A stretch of 64,000 bases of DNA, from NCBI GenBank assembly GCA_030446715.1, contig JAUJMU010000006.1, forward strand, positions 124,001 to 188,000, written 5' to 3'. Below, piece after piece: positions 28,986 through 39,700 of the stretch. Origin of the DNA: Cytophagales bacterium. Its GTDB lineage: Bacteria > Bacteroidota > Bacteroidia > Cytophagales > 172606-1. Each line of letters opens with the position of its first letter. The stretch's first letter is position 1. Position numbers and translations under genes: made by a program. Under the pieces are notes generated by a model. It saw nothing but the letters and a program-made list of their open reading frames with translations. It was not told the origin of the DNA and did not search any database.

Positions 28986-29810
28986 TCACCACGCAGTCCA
29001 CCCTCCATCCACTACCATCACCGAACCTGTCATGTAACTGGAGGCATCGGAGGCAAGAAAGATAAACGGGCCGTTCAGTTCGGACCGGTCGCACATGCGG
29101 CCCAATGGGGAGTATTTGCTGAAGTTACGCAGGAACTTATCCTCATGGTCATTGTAGATGCCGTGGGGGACAATGGCGTTGCAGCGGATGCCCTCTTTTG
29201 CGTAGAAGGTGGCTATGTACCGGGTAAAATTAGGAATGAATGACTTGGTGGCAATGTAATCTACCGGCTTGTACCTGATTTCCTCCCCTGCTCCGTAGTC
29301 ATATAACTGCTGATTGGGTGCCACCAGTGAATAGGTAGAGGCAACGTTGATGATATTGCCGCTCCCCTGCTTCAGCATCTGCCGGCATACGGCCTGGGTG
29401 ATCCGTACCGTGCCGGTGAGATTTACCTCAATTGATTTCTGGAGCAGTTCAACCGGATAATTCTCAAACCGGCTGACATTCACCGAACCCTGATTGTGCT
29501 TATCGAACTTGGCGTCAATGGCTGCGTTATTGATCAGGACATCAATCCGGCCAAACTTTCCGGCAATCCGCTCCAGACATTGTGCAATACTCTCTTCATC
29601 TGTAATATCCAATTCTGTTGCAAGAAACGCATCTTCCGGGAATACCGCGGCCAACTGATCATGCACAGCTGGGAGAGCTTTCAGGTTCACATCAGCCAGT
29701 ATCACTTTTGCGCCGTGCTCCAGGAGACTGCGGCTTACTTCGCGACCGATCAGGCCAAAGGCTCCGGTCAGAAATATTACTTTGCTTTCGACAGAAATGG
29801 CGTGGTTCAT
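28986..29810 (-). CDS. short-chain dehydrogenase (PtmA-like position)
   Basis: About 274 residues from ATG 29810, chosen because it overlaps the stop of the upstream gene (ATGA); a GTG four codons earlier is the alternative. Classical SDR motifs: VIFLTGAFGLIGREVSRSLL, LINNAAIDAKFD (a long insert follows), GNIINVASTYSLVAPN with the catalytic Ser, YIATKSFI (Y-x-x-x-K), and PHGIYNDHEDKFL. SDRs of this type are found beside CMP-sugar-acid genes such as ptmB in flagellin-modification loci, where they help make the precursor. Exact reaction unknown. Confidence 0.82.
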   Translation of the reverse strand: MNHAISVESKVIFLTGAFGLIGREVSRSLLEHGAKVILADVNLKALPAVHDQLAAVFPEDAFLATELDITDEESIAQCLERIAGKFGRIDVLINNAAIDAKFDKHNQGSVNVSRFENYPVELLQKSIEVNLTGTVRITQAVCRQMLKQGSGNIINVASTYSLVAPNQQLYDYGAGEEIRYKPVDYIATKSFIPNFTRYIATFYAKEGIRCNAIVPHGIYNDHEDKFLRNFSKYSPLGRMCDRSELNGPFIFLASDASSYMTGSVMVVDGGWTAW

Positions 29811-30772
29811 GCTTGCCGGCACATGCCGATGATCCGGGCTGAATCCTCAATGTTCTGGAGGGAATCTTCCGGCCGGAATGTTTTTAGCTGGTTAAAAAAG
29901 TGAATTGTCTGATCAACGAAAAGTTGATTGCGGTCAAAATTAGGCAATTCATCTGAGTTGTTTCCTGCTTTGGAGTAAACCCTCAATGCGGAGGCGTAGT
30001 AGTCGAAATGAACCGCACTCCCTTCAAATACAAAATGCATATACCGGCAGGGCGGTTTCTCGAAGAAATTAAGGTGGACGTGCCCCGTTACCCCATTCAC
30101 AAACCGAAGCAGAAAATCAATCCCACCCTCCACATCCACTTCCAGCAGGGATGCGAAATTCGGCAACGCGTAGTATTTATCTAACGGAACATCATTCAGC
30201 CAAAGCACCAGATCAAGATCATGACTCAAGGTCAGGGCCGCGCCACCCCCTAACTCTTTCCGGGCCGCGTAAGAGGTGCGGTAATCCTCCCACGGATGCC
30301 AGTCGGGCAAGTACTCGCCCCAGCGGGTGGTAAAGGAAAGCAGCTTACCGAAGCGTTCTGACCGGATTATTTCCTTTAGCTCCCGGACAAGCGGGTGAAA
30401 ACGCATCATGTATCCCACGTATAGGTAGATTCCCTTCCGTGCCACTGTTTCTTTTAGTTGCTCAAGACCTTCCGGGGTATGAGACAACGGCTTTTCGATG
30501 AACAGGTGCATGCCAGACTCCGCGCAGGCGATGGCCTGAGACAAATGCTGAGCCGTGGGTGAGGTGATAAAAGCAACTTCAGGCTGCAGGCTTAACGCTT
30601 CTGCAAAATTTGTTACCACCTTTACCTGATTTGCCCCGATCGTGCGAAAGGCCAGGTTTCGTTGCCGGTACACCACCAGGTTGTGATACCCCAGTGAAAG
30701 CAGATTCCGGATGTGCCGCTCTCCGATGGAGCCGGCACCGATGATCAGGATGGGATCGTCGTGTTTAATCAT
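29807..30772 (-). CDS. Gfo/Idh/MocA family oxidoreductase
   Basis: A 321-residue protein. ILIIGAGSIGERHIRNLLSLG is the NAD(P)-binding start; AFITSPTAQHLSQAI, LFIEKPLSHTPEGLEQL (the EKP motif with catalytic Lys) and YLYVGYMMRFHPLVREL follow; GGAALTLSHDLDLVLWL carries the catalytic His/Asp region. This is the normal two-domain Gfo/Idh/MocA layout, oxidising or reducing a sugar hydroxyl. It overlaps the CMP-sugar synthetase upstream by 8 bases and the SDR downstream by 4, so the three should be expressed together. Its substrate is probably a sugar-phosphate or ulosonic acid precursor (inference). Confidence 0.85.
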   Translation of the reverse strand: MIKHDDPILIIGAGSIGERHIRNLLSLGYHNLVVYRQRNLAFRTIGANQVKVVTNFAEALSLQPEVAFITSPTAQHLSQAIACAESGMHLFIEKPLSHTPEGLEQLKETVARKGIYLYVGYMMRFHPLVRELKEIIRSERFGKLLSFTTRWGEYLPDWHPWEDYRTSYAARKELGGGAALTLSHDLDLVLWLNDVPLDKYYALPNFASLLEVDVEGGIDFLLRFVNGVTGHVHLNFFEKPPCRYMHFVFEGSAVHFDYYASALRVYSKAGNNSDELPNFDRNQLFVDQTIHFFNQLKTFRPEDSLQNIEDSARIIGMCRQA

Positions 30773-31505
30773 TAAACTTTATGCATGCTGCATTCTGAAT
30801 GATCCTGGCAGCTCGTTCAAAACTGCCCATGTCGTCTATATCTACTGCGTATTGGTTCTCAATCACGAAGGGCAGGATTTTATCACCGGTCATCGAATTC
30901 AGCTGGAGCAGGGTTTCCCGCTTCATGATATCAAGGGTACCGGTTTGCCAGTACGTTTGCGGCAGCGCCTGCCGGGGCTCATTGAAGGGCTCCTTTACAT
31001 CTGGCAGGTGTAACAAAGGCCGCATAGGCTGATCAGGCGCATCTGCCCACCACATCTTGAATGGCGTGATGGGTGAGGGTGTTACCCCGCGTAAGCTGGT
31101 TGCCTCCGGATGTCCAGCCAGCGCTTTTATTCCTTTTTCCACATCTGCCGCAAAGCGGATGGGCGAGGTAGGCCGCAATTGCACGATCAGGTCCGGCTGG
31201 TACCCTTCGTGCGCTTCCAGCCACTTCAGCGCATGGATAAATACTTCGAGATCCCGGCTATAATCCTGAGCCAATTCGCCCGGACGCATAAAGGGTACCT
31301 CTGCCCTATACTGCCGGGCTACGGCGGCAATTTTTTGGGAATCCGTAGACACTATAGTCCGGTCTATTAACCCGCAGCCCAGTCCGGCTCTGATGCTGTA
31401 GGCAATAAGCGGATGCCCGAGCAGCGGAAGTATATTCTTATCAGGGAGACCTTTGCTGCCCCCCCGGGCCGGCACAATAGCCAGGACCTTTTTGCCATTT
31501 ATCAT
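30765..31505 (-). CDS. CMP-acylneuraminate synthetase-like cytidylyltransferase
   Basis: A 246-residue protein of the CTP_transf_3 family. VLAIVPARGGSKGLPDKNILPL is the CTP-binding signature (the part ARGGSKGLPDKN is diagnostic of NeuA/PseF/LegF rather than KdsB). TIVSTDSQKIAAVA, LIVQLRPTSPIRFAADVE (the LLQPTSP-type motif) and FVIENQYAVDIDDMGSF follow. It activates a nonulosonic acid with CMP. Start ATG 31505 is 3 bases after the NeuB-like stop. The sugar acid itself is not defined: no obvious aminotransferase or acetyltransferase is near, arguing against legionaminic or pseudaminic acid. Confidence 0.88.
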   Translation of the reverse strand: MINGKKVLAIVPARGGSKGLPDKNILPLLGHPLIAYSIRAGLGCGLIDRTIVSTDSQKIAAVARQYRAEVPFMRPGELAQDYSRDLEVFIHALKWLEAHEGYQPDLIVQLRPTSPIRFAADVEKGIKALAGHPEATSLRGVTPSPITPFKMWWADAPDQPMRPLLHLPDVKEPFNEPRQALPQTYWQTGTLDIMKRETLLQLNSMTGDKILPFVIENQYAVDIDDMGSFERAARIIQNAACIKFND

Positions 31506-31508
31506 GGT

Positions 31509-32390
31509 TCAGCGGGAGCGGTACTTTAGCTTGTCGCGCTGAAAACTTTCAATTTCCAGAATTTCGTTTTCCTTGTAGCGCAGTGACTCGTGCGTCTGGT
31601 GGAGGTTACGGACCAGTTTCTGCAATCCGGGCATTTCCAGCGACGCTGCGTGATCAGTACCTTTCCAGGTACGGTCTTTGGTAAAGTGCCGTTCGATCCA
31701 GTGGGCACCCAGGGTATAGGCTGCCAGATCGATGCCAATACCTAAGTGGTGACCGGAAAAACCAACTGACTGCACCCGGCTACCGAACACGTCATACAAT
31801 CGTTTGATTTCCAGCAGGCAAACGTCTTTAAAAGGCACCGGGTATCCGGAAGTGCAGGAGTAAATCACCAGCCTTGACTTAGCCTGACCGGTTTCCTCAA
31901 AAAACTGCACCACCAGTTCTTCTTCCTCCTGGGTGGTCATGCCAAAGGAAAGATGAATGTCTCCGCTGTAATTGTCCCTCAGTAACCGAAGCATTTCAAA
32001 ATGGTTATTGCAGGCGGAAGGCACTTTAATGAATCGGGGGTTCAACTCAATGATTTCCTGAGCTGAGGTTACGTCCCAAACGGAAGTTGAATAACCAATT
32101 CCGATGCTTTCGGCGTATGCTTTCAATTGGGCATGCTGGGCCTGGGTAAACTCCAGAAACTCCCGGTGGGCACCGTAAGTACTTCCGTACGCATGGTACG
32201 GATTGGGGTGCGGAGCATTATACTGAGATTCTGTGAGTAATTCCCTTGAATTTCTCTTTTGAAATTTGGCTACGTCGGCACCGCAGCTTTTGGCCAGCTG
32301 AACAAACTCGATGGCTGTTTCAAATTGCCCCATGTGGTTGCAGCCGATTTCGGCAATTACTTTAGGGGTCTCGTATTGAAAATTAAACAT
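31509..32390 (-). CDS. NeuB-family sialic/ulosonic acid synthase lacking the SAF domain
   Basis: A 293-residue protein: KVIAEIGCNHMGQFETAIEF (NeuB start AEIGCNH), DVAKFQKRNSRELLT, STSVWDVTSAQEIIEL, FIKVPSACNNHFEMLRLL, and SVGFSGHHLGIGIDLAAYTLG with ERHFTKDRTWKGTDHAASLE near residues 235-260. The catalytic barrel is complete, but the roughly 60-residue C-terminal antifreeze-like SAF domain of standard NeuB (about 340 aa) is missing. It condenses a hexose derivative with phosphoenolpyruvate. Short NeuB homologues of this kind include a Bacteroides KDN-9-phosphate synthase, so a KDN-like product is plausible. First gene of this sub-operon. Confidence 0.88.
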   Translation of the reverse strand: MFNFQYETPKVIAEIGCNHMGQFETAIEFVQLAKSCGADVAKFQKRNSRELLTESQYNAPHPNPYHAYGSTYGAHREFLEFTQAQHAQLKAYAESIGIGYSTSVWDVTSAQEIIELNPRFIKVPSACNNHFEMLRLLRDNYSGDIHLSFGMTTQEEEELVVQFFEETGQAKSRLVIYSCTSGYPVPFKDVCLLEIKRLYDVFGSRVQSVGFSGHHLGIGIDLAAYTLGAHWIERHFTKDRTWKGTDHAASLEMPGLQKLVRNLHQTHESLRYKENEILEIESFQRDKLKYRSR

Positions 32391-32484
32391 CTCAAAAAGT
32401 ATTTAGAGCGAAGTTAGGGAATAATTAAAAACTCCTCCTGACCTGAATAAACTCTGGAAAAGAGAACCAATATGACTGAAAAAA

Positions 32485-32519
32485 AGAGATTCCGCATTTA
32501 AAAATGCGGAATCTCTTTT
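32485..32519. terminator. bidirectional intrinsic terminator
   Basis: A 15-bp arm AGAGATTCCGCATTT at 32485-32499 pairs with AAATGCGGAATCTCT at 32502-32516, flanked by an A run on the left and a T run on the right. It can therefore stop transcription on both strands. It lies downstream of the T9SS-protein gene on the minus strand and just upstream of the NeuB-like gene start, insulating the two. Confidence 0.9.
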
Positions 32520-32551
32520 AAACGGCTTTTCAAAAAAGCAAAGACTTTAAC

Positions 32552-35500
32552 TTACTGCTTCACAATCCGGCGGGTCTCCTTTACGCCATCGGCATCCAGC
32601 ACCTGAATGATGTACACGCCGGCCGGCCACTCCAGACCCAGCGGTATCGTATCGCCGCCGGTTGCCTCTCTCACCATCAATACCCTGCCGGTAAGGTCAG
32701 TGGCACGGACCTGCACCTTCTCATAACCCGTGTTCAGCTGCAGGTGCGTCTGCTCCCGGAACGGATTGGGCAGGATAACGGATGGCAGGAACTCTGCCGT
32801 ACCGGCAGCAGCCACATCATTGGAGGACCTTGCCGCATTGGAGGCAACCGTAAACTCCGCCACCACCGGCAGGCTGTAGCCGGCCGATTCTGACTCCTGA
32901 CCACTGGCGAAAGCCTTTACTTCAAGGCGGTAAGATGCTCCCTGCACGAGGTACTCGCTGAAGGTGGTATTCACCCAATCCGTAATCTTTTCCGGGTGCG
33001 ATACTGACGGAGCCGAAGTACGGATCAGCGTCCATTCGTAGCGGTCGGCCACGCCTACCTGTGCTACTGATACCAGCGCATTGCGGTTGGTGGTAATATC
33101 TCTTAAGTCAATGTAAGCCGGGGCGGGCATCCCTTTGGTGGTGAAAGAAATTCCTTCATTGATACCACCAGCCACCGGATCCGTCCAGGGAGAAGCTTCT
33201 CCTGCCACTCCGTCTTCCGTCCCGATGGAGCGGGCTCTTACGTAATACCTTTGTGCCGAACTTCAGGCCGGGTACGAAGAAATGAGGATCATACTGGGTA
33301 ACTCCCCAATTGAATAAACCGTTCCCTGTGCGGTGCTATTATCCGTAAACGGGGTTTCACTGACCTGCAGCTGATACTCCGTTAAATCCCAGTTCAATCC
33401 CAGTCCCACTACTACAATTCTTGTGTATTGCTGGCTCTCCCGGTTTTCTACGCCGGCTTCTCCATCGGCAATGTTCCGGATCGGGTGGGTCCTTGGTGGA
33501 ATTCCCATGGTGCCAAAGGTGGTGATTCCGCCAATCACGCTTTGCTGTACCACCTCTCCATTCACCCGGCGCACGGCTACTACCCGGCTCCGGTAAAGGG
33601 TGCGGGGCTGTACCAGCAGCGTACCATATGATACTTCAACGCCCCAGTCGAATTGGCGCCAACGGTTGTTCAGAATTACGTTACCAGTTAATGTCTGCAC
33701 TGGTTCCACAGTGGCACCGGATGCGCGCGCATAGGTGGTATTTCCTCCATAGGCGTTTACGAAGATGAGAGAAGGATTATTGAAATCAGCCTCAGGGCCG
33801 GCATCAGTAGCCCTTACCACCTGAAAATAGTATTCATTGGCATTCCCCACTGTAGTTGACTTGATGCTGGTTACGCTGCGCCCAGTCGGTGGTGACCGGC
33901 GAGGTCATCTGCGGCTGGAAGAGCGGGTGGTGGTAACTCACAATAGCTGGGCTGCCCGGTTCGGGATAGGTTCCGGAAGTACCGTTGCCCGTTGCCCGAA
34001 CCCTTACGTAATACAGGGCACCTGACACAAAACGTGGATCAGTGGCGCTGAAAGTAAAGTCATCGCTTTGACGTAAAAATTCGACTGGTGACCCGAACTG
34101 GGGATCATCGTCAAACTGCCAGTCGTAAGAACCCGGATCAGCTCCGATTACAGGGAACGCCCGGAAACGCTGGGTCAGTGAATTGCGGTAAGCACCATTC
34201 AAAAAGAGGGTTTCAACTCCGTTGTTATAATAACTGACTGGCCGGGTCTGCTGGAGGAAGTTGCCGGTAGTGAAACCGGTTTCCGAAAAAAAGGAATCAC
34301 TGAGATTGTTTACGACATACGTCGCCCGGACCGTATAGGCTGTACTGGGCAACAGACTGGGCGAAACGTAATAATCGTAGGAGGATGGCTGGCTTCCGGT
34401 GGGAGTCGAGTTGAAAGTAACGGTCTGAACCCGGGTACCGGTAGTGTTCTGGAAGACCTCAATTGTCAGCTGCACCAGATCCCCGCAACCGGCAAATGGG
34501 GCTACGCGGATGGTTGGATTCAGCGTTACTCCGGTGGCCCCGTTAGCCGGGGTAGGCGGATAGACGAATACCGGGTTGCTGCCGGGGGTAGTGTTATTGG
34601 TGGTAATGGTAAAATCAGTGTAGCCCAGCAATACACCGTTACCTCCGGTTCCGCTCCATGCCTCAACCCGGATTACGTAGGAGGTAGTGGGCTGCAGGTC
34701 TGGCCACAGCCACTTCGTAAGGACCGGTTCCGTTGACAAAGCTGGAAGCACCGCTGAAAGTGGTCTCGGTGGTAAGCCGCCACCTTGCCCGCACTGACTG
34801 CGCCCCTTCATAAGCATCTACGCTAACCCGGAAACAAGTGGGCAGGCTGCTGTACTGGTCAGCCGTGGGGAAAGAACCACCGGGCCGGCAATCGTGCTGA
34901 AGGTAAAAGGTTGGGTATTGTAGTAAATCTCCGTTTTTCCGTTCAGGGTTACTGGAAAGCCCACCTGCACGTAGTAGGTAGTACCACTTTTAAGCGGCTG
35001 ACTGAAGGAAACGGAATAAGGCCCCGTACCGGATACATTGTAGGTAGTGGGAACTTACTGAATCCGCACCGGTAAAATCACCATTTTCATCAAAATTCTA
35101 CTATTGGGGTGCCAATAGTACCGCATCCACCTGCATAGGCGGCAATGGTGATAGTTGGGAAAATGGACAAATTGGTTGCCCCATTGGCTGGTGAAGTTAT
35201 TACGGGGCTGGCATTGGGCACCGGACCGGTAGAAAAATTTTTAGTGGTGGTCAGGGCTCCTCGTATCGGTGAAAACACACCGTCAACCAAGTCGGGCACA
35301 ATCCGCATCTGGTAATCAGCGACATTGGGCTGCAACTGAGTGTTGCCGAAGGTGGCAGTGTATGGACCAGTTGTGCTTACATTACTTGAAATGGAAGGGT
35401 GTTATTATTGAAATTCGGACCAGACGACAGCCGGTATTGAATGGAAAAAACAGTAGCACCCGGATAGGGACTGATTCCGAAGCTGAAGCCGCACGGATTT

Positions 35501-35945
35501 GACAGGCTCAGATTCTCCGAGTAGTGACCGGGGCTGTCGGTGTAACGGCCAGAATGTTGGTGACAGTAGCAGATCCAACCGCAGGAGGAGTAAGATTGAT
35601 ATTACTGAAAGTTTCGACCAGTATGTTATATGTTTGTCCTGTAGTCAGAAAATCAGAAAAATTCGCCGAATATACCCTGTTTGGATCCGTTGACTGAGCA
35701 AGGGGAATATTCACTACAATGAAATCTGTATCGTCAGGGTTATTCACATTAACGTAAGTAACCCTGACACGCCTGATCCCGGTGCTGCCGACAGTACCGG
35801 TAACGGTAAAATTGGCAGGGTCCACGTTGGTTCCACTGGTCGGGTAAGTAATGGTAGGGTTCTGGTTCTGCGCCCAGGCAGGATCAACAGTCAGCCCGGC
35901 AAGGCAGAGCAGTGCTGCGTAAAAAATCAGTATTTGTTTTTTCAT
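32552..35945 (-). pseudogene. large secreted T9SS-sorted protein, broken by several frameshifts
   Basis: The start at 35945 has a signal peptide (MKKQILIFYAALLCLAGL, cleavage after AWA). The end carries the T9SS type A sorting domain (LPNPFREQTHLQLNTGYEKV, then WPAGVYIIQVLDADG). Between them the reading frame changes at least six times, in parallel with the intact paralogue at 36715, so about 1130 residues can be restored. Two changes were resolved: near 33250 (one A too many; fixed it reads GLKFGTRYYVRARS, as in the paralogue) and near 33297 (one C missing; fixed ELPQYDPHFFVPGL). Repeated segments such as NPTIRVAPFAGCGDLVQLTI resemble beta-sandwich, Ig/FN3-like domains. The role is an extracellular or cell-surface protein of unknown target. 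Confidence 0.8.
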
Positions 35946-36655
35946 AAAGGGTATTACTTAAAATTTGGATGACTGGAAAAGGAGAAATTGCTCCGGGAGC
36001 TGTCAGTTGCCTCAGTCCGGTCTGCGCTGAAGCGCAGACTTTCCCGAAGCTAAAATTTATCAATCAATTGTCTTCAAAAGTATTTCCGGCCTAATGTAAC
36101 GGATTCATGGAAAATTAGCTAAAAGGGTATACGCAACTTTTTCACGGCTTCATCCGGTCCTGGCCCCTCTCCCGCCGGCTTCCCGGGCAGCCGAACCTTG
36201 CAAAAAGGCTCCCCAAAAACAAACTCCTTGAAAATCCGGTGTTACCAGGCAACAATTTAATTCAGACAGCAACGTACCCCAGTGCCTGATCAAACCCTTT
36301 TTGCCATTCTTGTAAGAAGAAGCCACATTTATCAAATCCGGCGGCAAACTGCAATAATCCACTTTATCGCTTCCGTTGTACCCGGTATCCGGAAACCTTT
36401 CCTGAGCTTTTTACCATTGGCTTTCGCCAACAATACTCCCGAAACAACGGACGTAGTATTTGTCCGGTTTATATTCAGTCAGGCGACGCTGACAGCTAGT
36501 TCTTATACGGAGCAAAACCGCTATGGATTCCAACGGATGAATGGGCTGCAATGTAAATTATTTTTGCCGTAAACCTGAGAGCGGCTCAATATTTCTGTTT
36601 CTTGTGTCTCACAAACGCTGCTCTGAATTTTTTGCGCGAGGTCCTGTACCAATAA
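35946..36655. other. intergenic region without a recognised gene
   Basis: About 700 bp between the broken and intact T9SS-protein genes. No frame here shows a recognisable protein or a good start, and no RNA structure stood out. The promoter for the broken gene should lie at its left part, just above 35945. Confidence 0.5.
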
Positions 36656-36663
36656 AAAATAAA

Positions 36664-36689
36664 AAGGCTGAGAAATCATATCCCCAGCC
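36664..36689 (-). terminator. probable intrinsic terminator of the 1240-aa protein gene
   Basis: AGGCTG (36664-36669) pairs with CAGCCT (36684-36689). On the minus strand the right arm is read first and the left arm is followed by a short T run (A run at 36656-36663 on the plus strand). The stem is short and the loop is 14 nt, so confidence is moderate. It lies 25 bp after the stop codon at 36715. Confidence 0.5.
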
Positions 36690-36714
36690 TCTGCAGAATA
36701 AACTTGTCCCCGTC

Positions 36715-39700
36715 TTAGTGCTTCACAATCCGGTACGTCTCACTCACACCCTTTTCAGTAACAACCTGCACGATGTACATACCCACCGGCCAGTTAAGGC
36801 CTAACAGAATAGCGTCCCCGCCGGTCGCTTCTTTAAGCAGCATTACCTGTCCGGTCAGACCAACTGCCTTTACCTGTACCTTCCCGTAGCCGGTATTTAA
36901 CTGCAGCCTGGTCTCCCGCTGGAAAGGATTCGGGAACAGGGCCGAAGAAAGGAACTCAGTTGTGCCTGCCGCTGCCGGATCATTTGCGTTCCGGGCGGCG
37001 TTGCTGTTGATGGTGAAGGTCGTGGATATTGGCAGGCTGTACGCTGCATCATCCGGTGCCTGGGCGCTGCTGAAGGCTCGTACAGTCAATCTATACTGAA
37101 CACCCTGCACCAGGTTTTCTGTGAAAGTAGCATTTACCCAGTCGGTTACCTTTGCCGGGTACGTAGCCGCCCCGTCTGAAAGTCTTTCCAGCGTCCATTC
37201 GTAGCGGTCTGCCACGGATACCAGGCCCACCGAAATCTGAGCGCTGCGGTTGCTGGTCACATTATTGAGGTTTATGCCAGCCGGAGTGGGTACCCGCTTG
37301 GTAGTGAAGGAGATACCTCCCTCCGCCGGATCGGACCATGCAGACCACTGCGGGACACCATTCACATTGGCCAGAGAGCGGGCCCTGACGTAGTATCGGG
37401 TCATAAAATTCAGCCCTGGCACGAAGAACACCGGATTTCCTTCTGATACGCCGTCAATGTTCTGAATAATACCTCTAGAGTCGTCTGGTCCGCTGAAGGA
37501 GGTTTCGCTTACCTGAAGCTGATACTGGGTGATGTCCCACAGCAGGGCTGAGCCCAGAACAGTGATCCGGGTGTACCCCATGCTTTCCCGGTTTTCGACG
37601 TCAGTCTCATTATCGGCAATATTCAGAATCGGGTGCTTCCGGTCAGTTATGCCCATTGTGCCGAAGTTGGTGATGCCCACCAGTCCCAGATCCGTCTGCT
37701 GCACAAATTGTCCGTTCACCATTCTGGCCGCTATCACCCGTACCCGATATCTGGTCTGGGGTTGCATCTGCAGGTAGTTGAAGCGAACTTCTACGCCCCA
37801 CCAGTACTGCCGCCAGTCGAGGGCATGGAAAAGACTGCCGCCTGGATTTGCGACACCTTCTACCGGTAATCCGCTACTCTCTGTTGTCAAAGAAAAGGAA
37901 GACATATTTGACTGGGGAAAGTTAGGTGGGTTCTGGAAATAGTTTCCATCCACAAAGTCAGCCAAAGGGGTCTGGTCATTCGCCGGATTGGCCTTCACGA
38001 TCTGAAAGAAGAAGTTTGTACCGTTGCCCACTATGGTTGACTTTACCGTAAAGCGTCGGGAATTGAGATTATCAACCGTAGGAGAAGTCACATACGGCGC
38101 AAACAATGGGTGGTGGTAATTGACAATGGCTGCACCGGAAGCAGCAGGCCACAAGCTTGCATTGCCGTTATTGTCCCGGCCTCTCACTCGCACAAAATAA
38201 CGCTCCCCTGACTCAAACCCATTGGCGGCTGCATTGAACTCGAGCAGTATGTCTGGACTCGTCAGCGTGATGGGATTGGAGAAGTTTACCGGGTCTTTAC
38301 TGAATTGCCACTCATAAAAAGTAGCCTGCGCAATCAGTTGGGTTCTGAACCGCTGAATCACACCATTGCGGTAAGCTCCGTTCACGAACGGGACAAAGCT
38401 TGCGCCATTGTTAAACTGCAGTACCCTGGTTGGCAACAGGTAATTGCCCGTCGTAAAAGTGATGGTTGTCTGGTTGTCCGGCTGCCGGGATGTGGTATAG
38501 AAGGTAAACCGGGCGGCATACCCCCTCTGCGGCAACAACGACATACCCTCAGGAATTGAGTAATTGTAAGGACCCGGGTTATTGTTGAAGAAGGGAACTG
38601 CAATGTAATTGGCCCCGCTCCATGCCGGTGTACCCGAAGTGCCGGTCACATCGATTTCCAGCAGACCAAGCAGAGCCGATGGACCAGTCGGAATGACAGT
38701 GGCACACCCTTTATAGGCATCTATCTTGAAGGTGGGCGTAACGGCCACATTCGTTGAACCATCAGCCGGTACCGTCACCATGGCATTGTCAGGTGCAGGA
38801 GCCCGTTCTTCCGCACCAAAAACCGGCTTATAGGTAGTATTGGAGGGGTTGGTCCGGACCGTCCTCAATACAGTTGTCATCAAAGTATTTCCGGCGTTGA
38901 AGGCTTGAATACGCAAGGTATAATCTGTGGATGGTTCAAGTCTGAGAGCTGAGGGCTTAGGAACTGTCCCTGAAAAACTACCATCACCAGAGGCTGCAAT
39001 GGTTACTCCGTTGTTGATAACAGTGGAAGTACTCCAGATAGAATTATCGGCCGCCAGGCCGGAACCGACTGCGTAGGTAACCAGCAGTCTGGTGGCAGCG
39101 GCAAAAGGGTCAGCCGTTACAGGGAAACCACACACATCTACCGTAGCACCGTTAGCTGGAGAAGTAACATTTAAAGGATTGGTGGTGGTAAACCGAATGT
39201 ATGGTATCGGCGTCTGGTTTGGCAACAATCCGCTCAAAACTCCTCCGCCTCCTGATGCTACTCTCCCGCTGACCACCCTGGCAAAATAGGTTCTTTGTGG
39301 CTCCAGGGCGGTAGTTGGTATCCACTGAAAATTGCCGGTTGCCGGTACTTCCGGATAGGACATGGGAACAATAGAGGTGAAAGCCTCGTCAGTGGCGATC
39401 TCATACACCACTGAGGCAACAGTACCACAGGTAGCACTCCGGGCTGATGCAGTAAAAGTAGGCGTTACCGAAACACCGGTTGAATTATCGGGAGGATTGG
39501 TAACTTGAGCAATAATATTTCCGGTTACAAAACCAGTTTTAATGTAAACAATGGCCGGAAGCGTCCGGGGCTGAAAATCTTTTCCCTCCGGGTCAGTACC
39601 CGTACCTCCGATAATCTCCAGCTCGTAATTCTGATTCTGCCGAAGCGTCCGGGGCTGAACAGCCGGTCCCTCCGGCTCAGTCCCCGTACCTCCGATACTC

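Noticed and set aside
30151-30333. 60-aa plus frame
   Set aside because: Shadow of the Gfo/Idh/MocA oxidoreductase gene.
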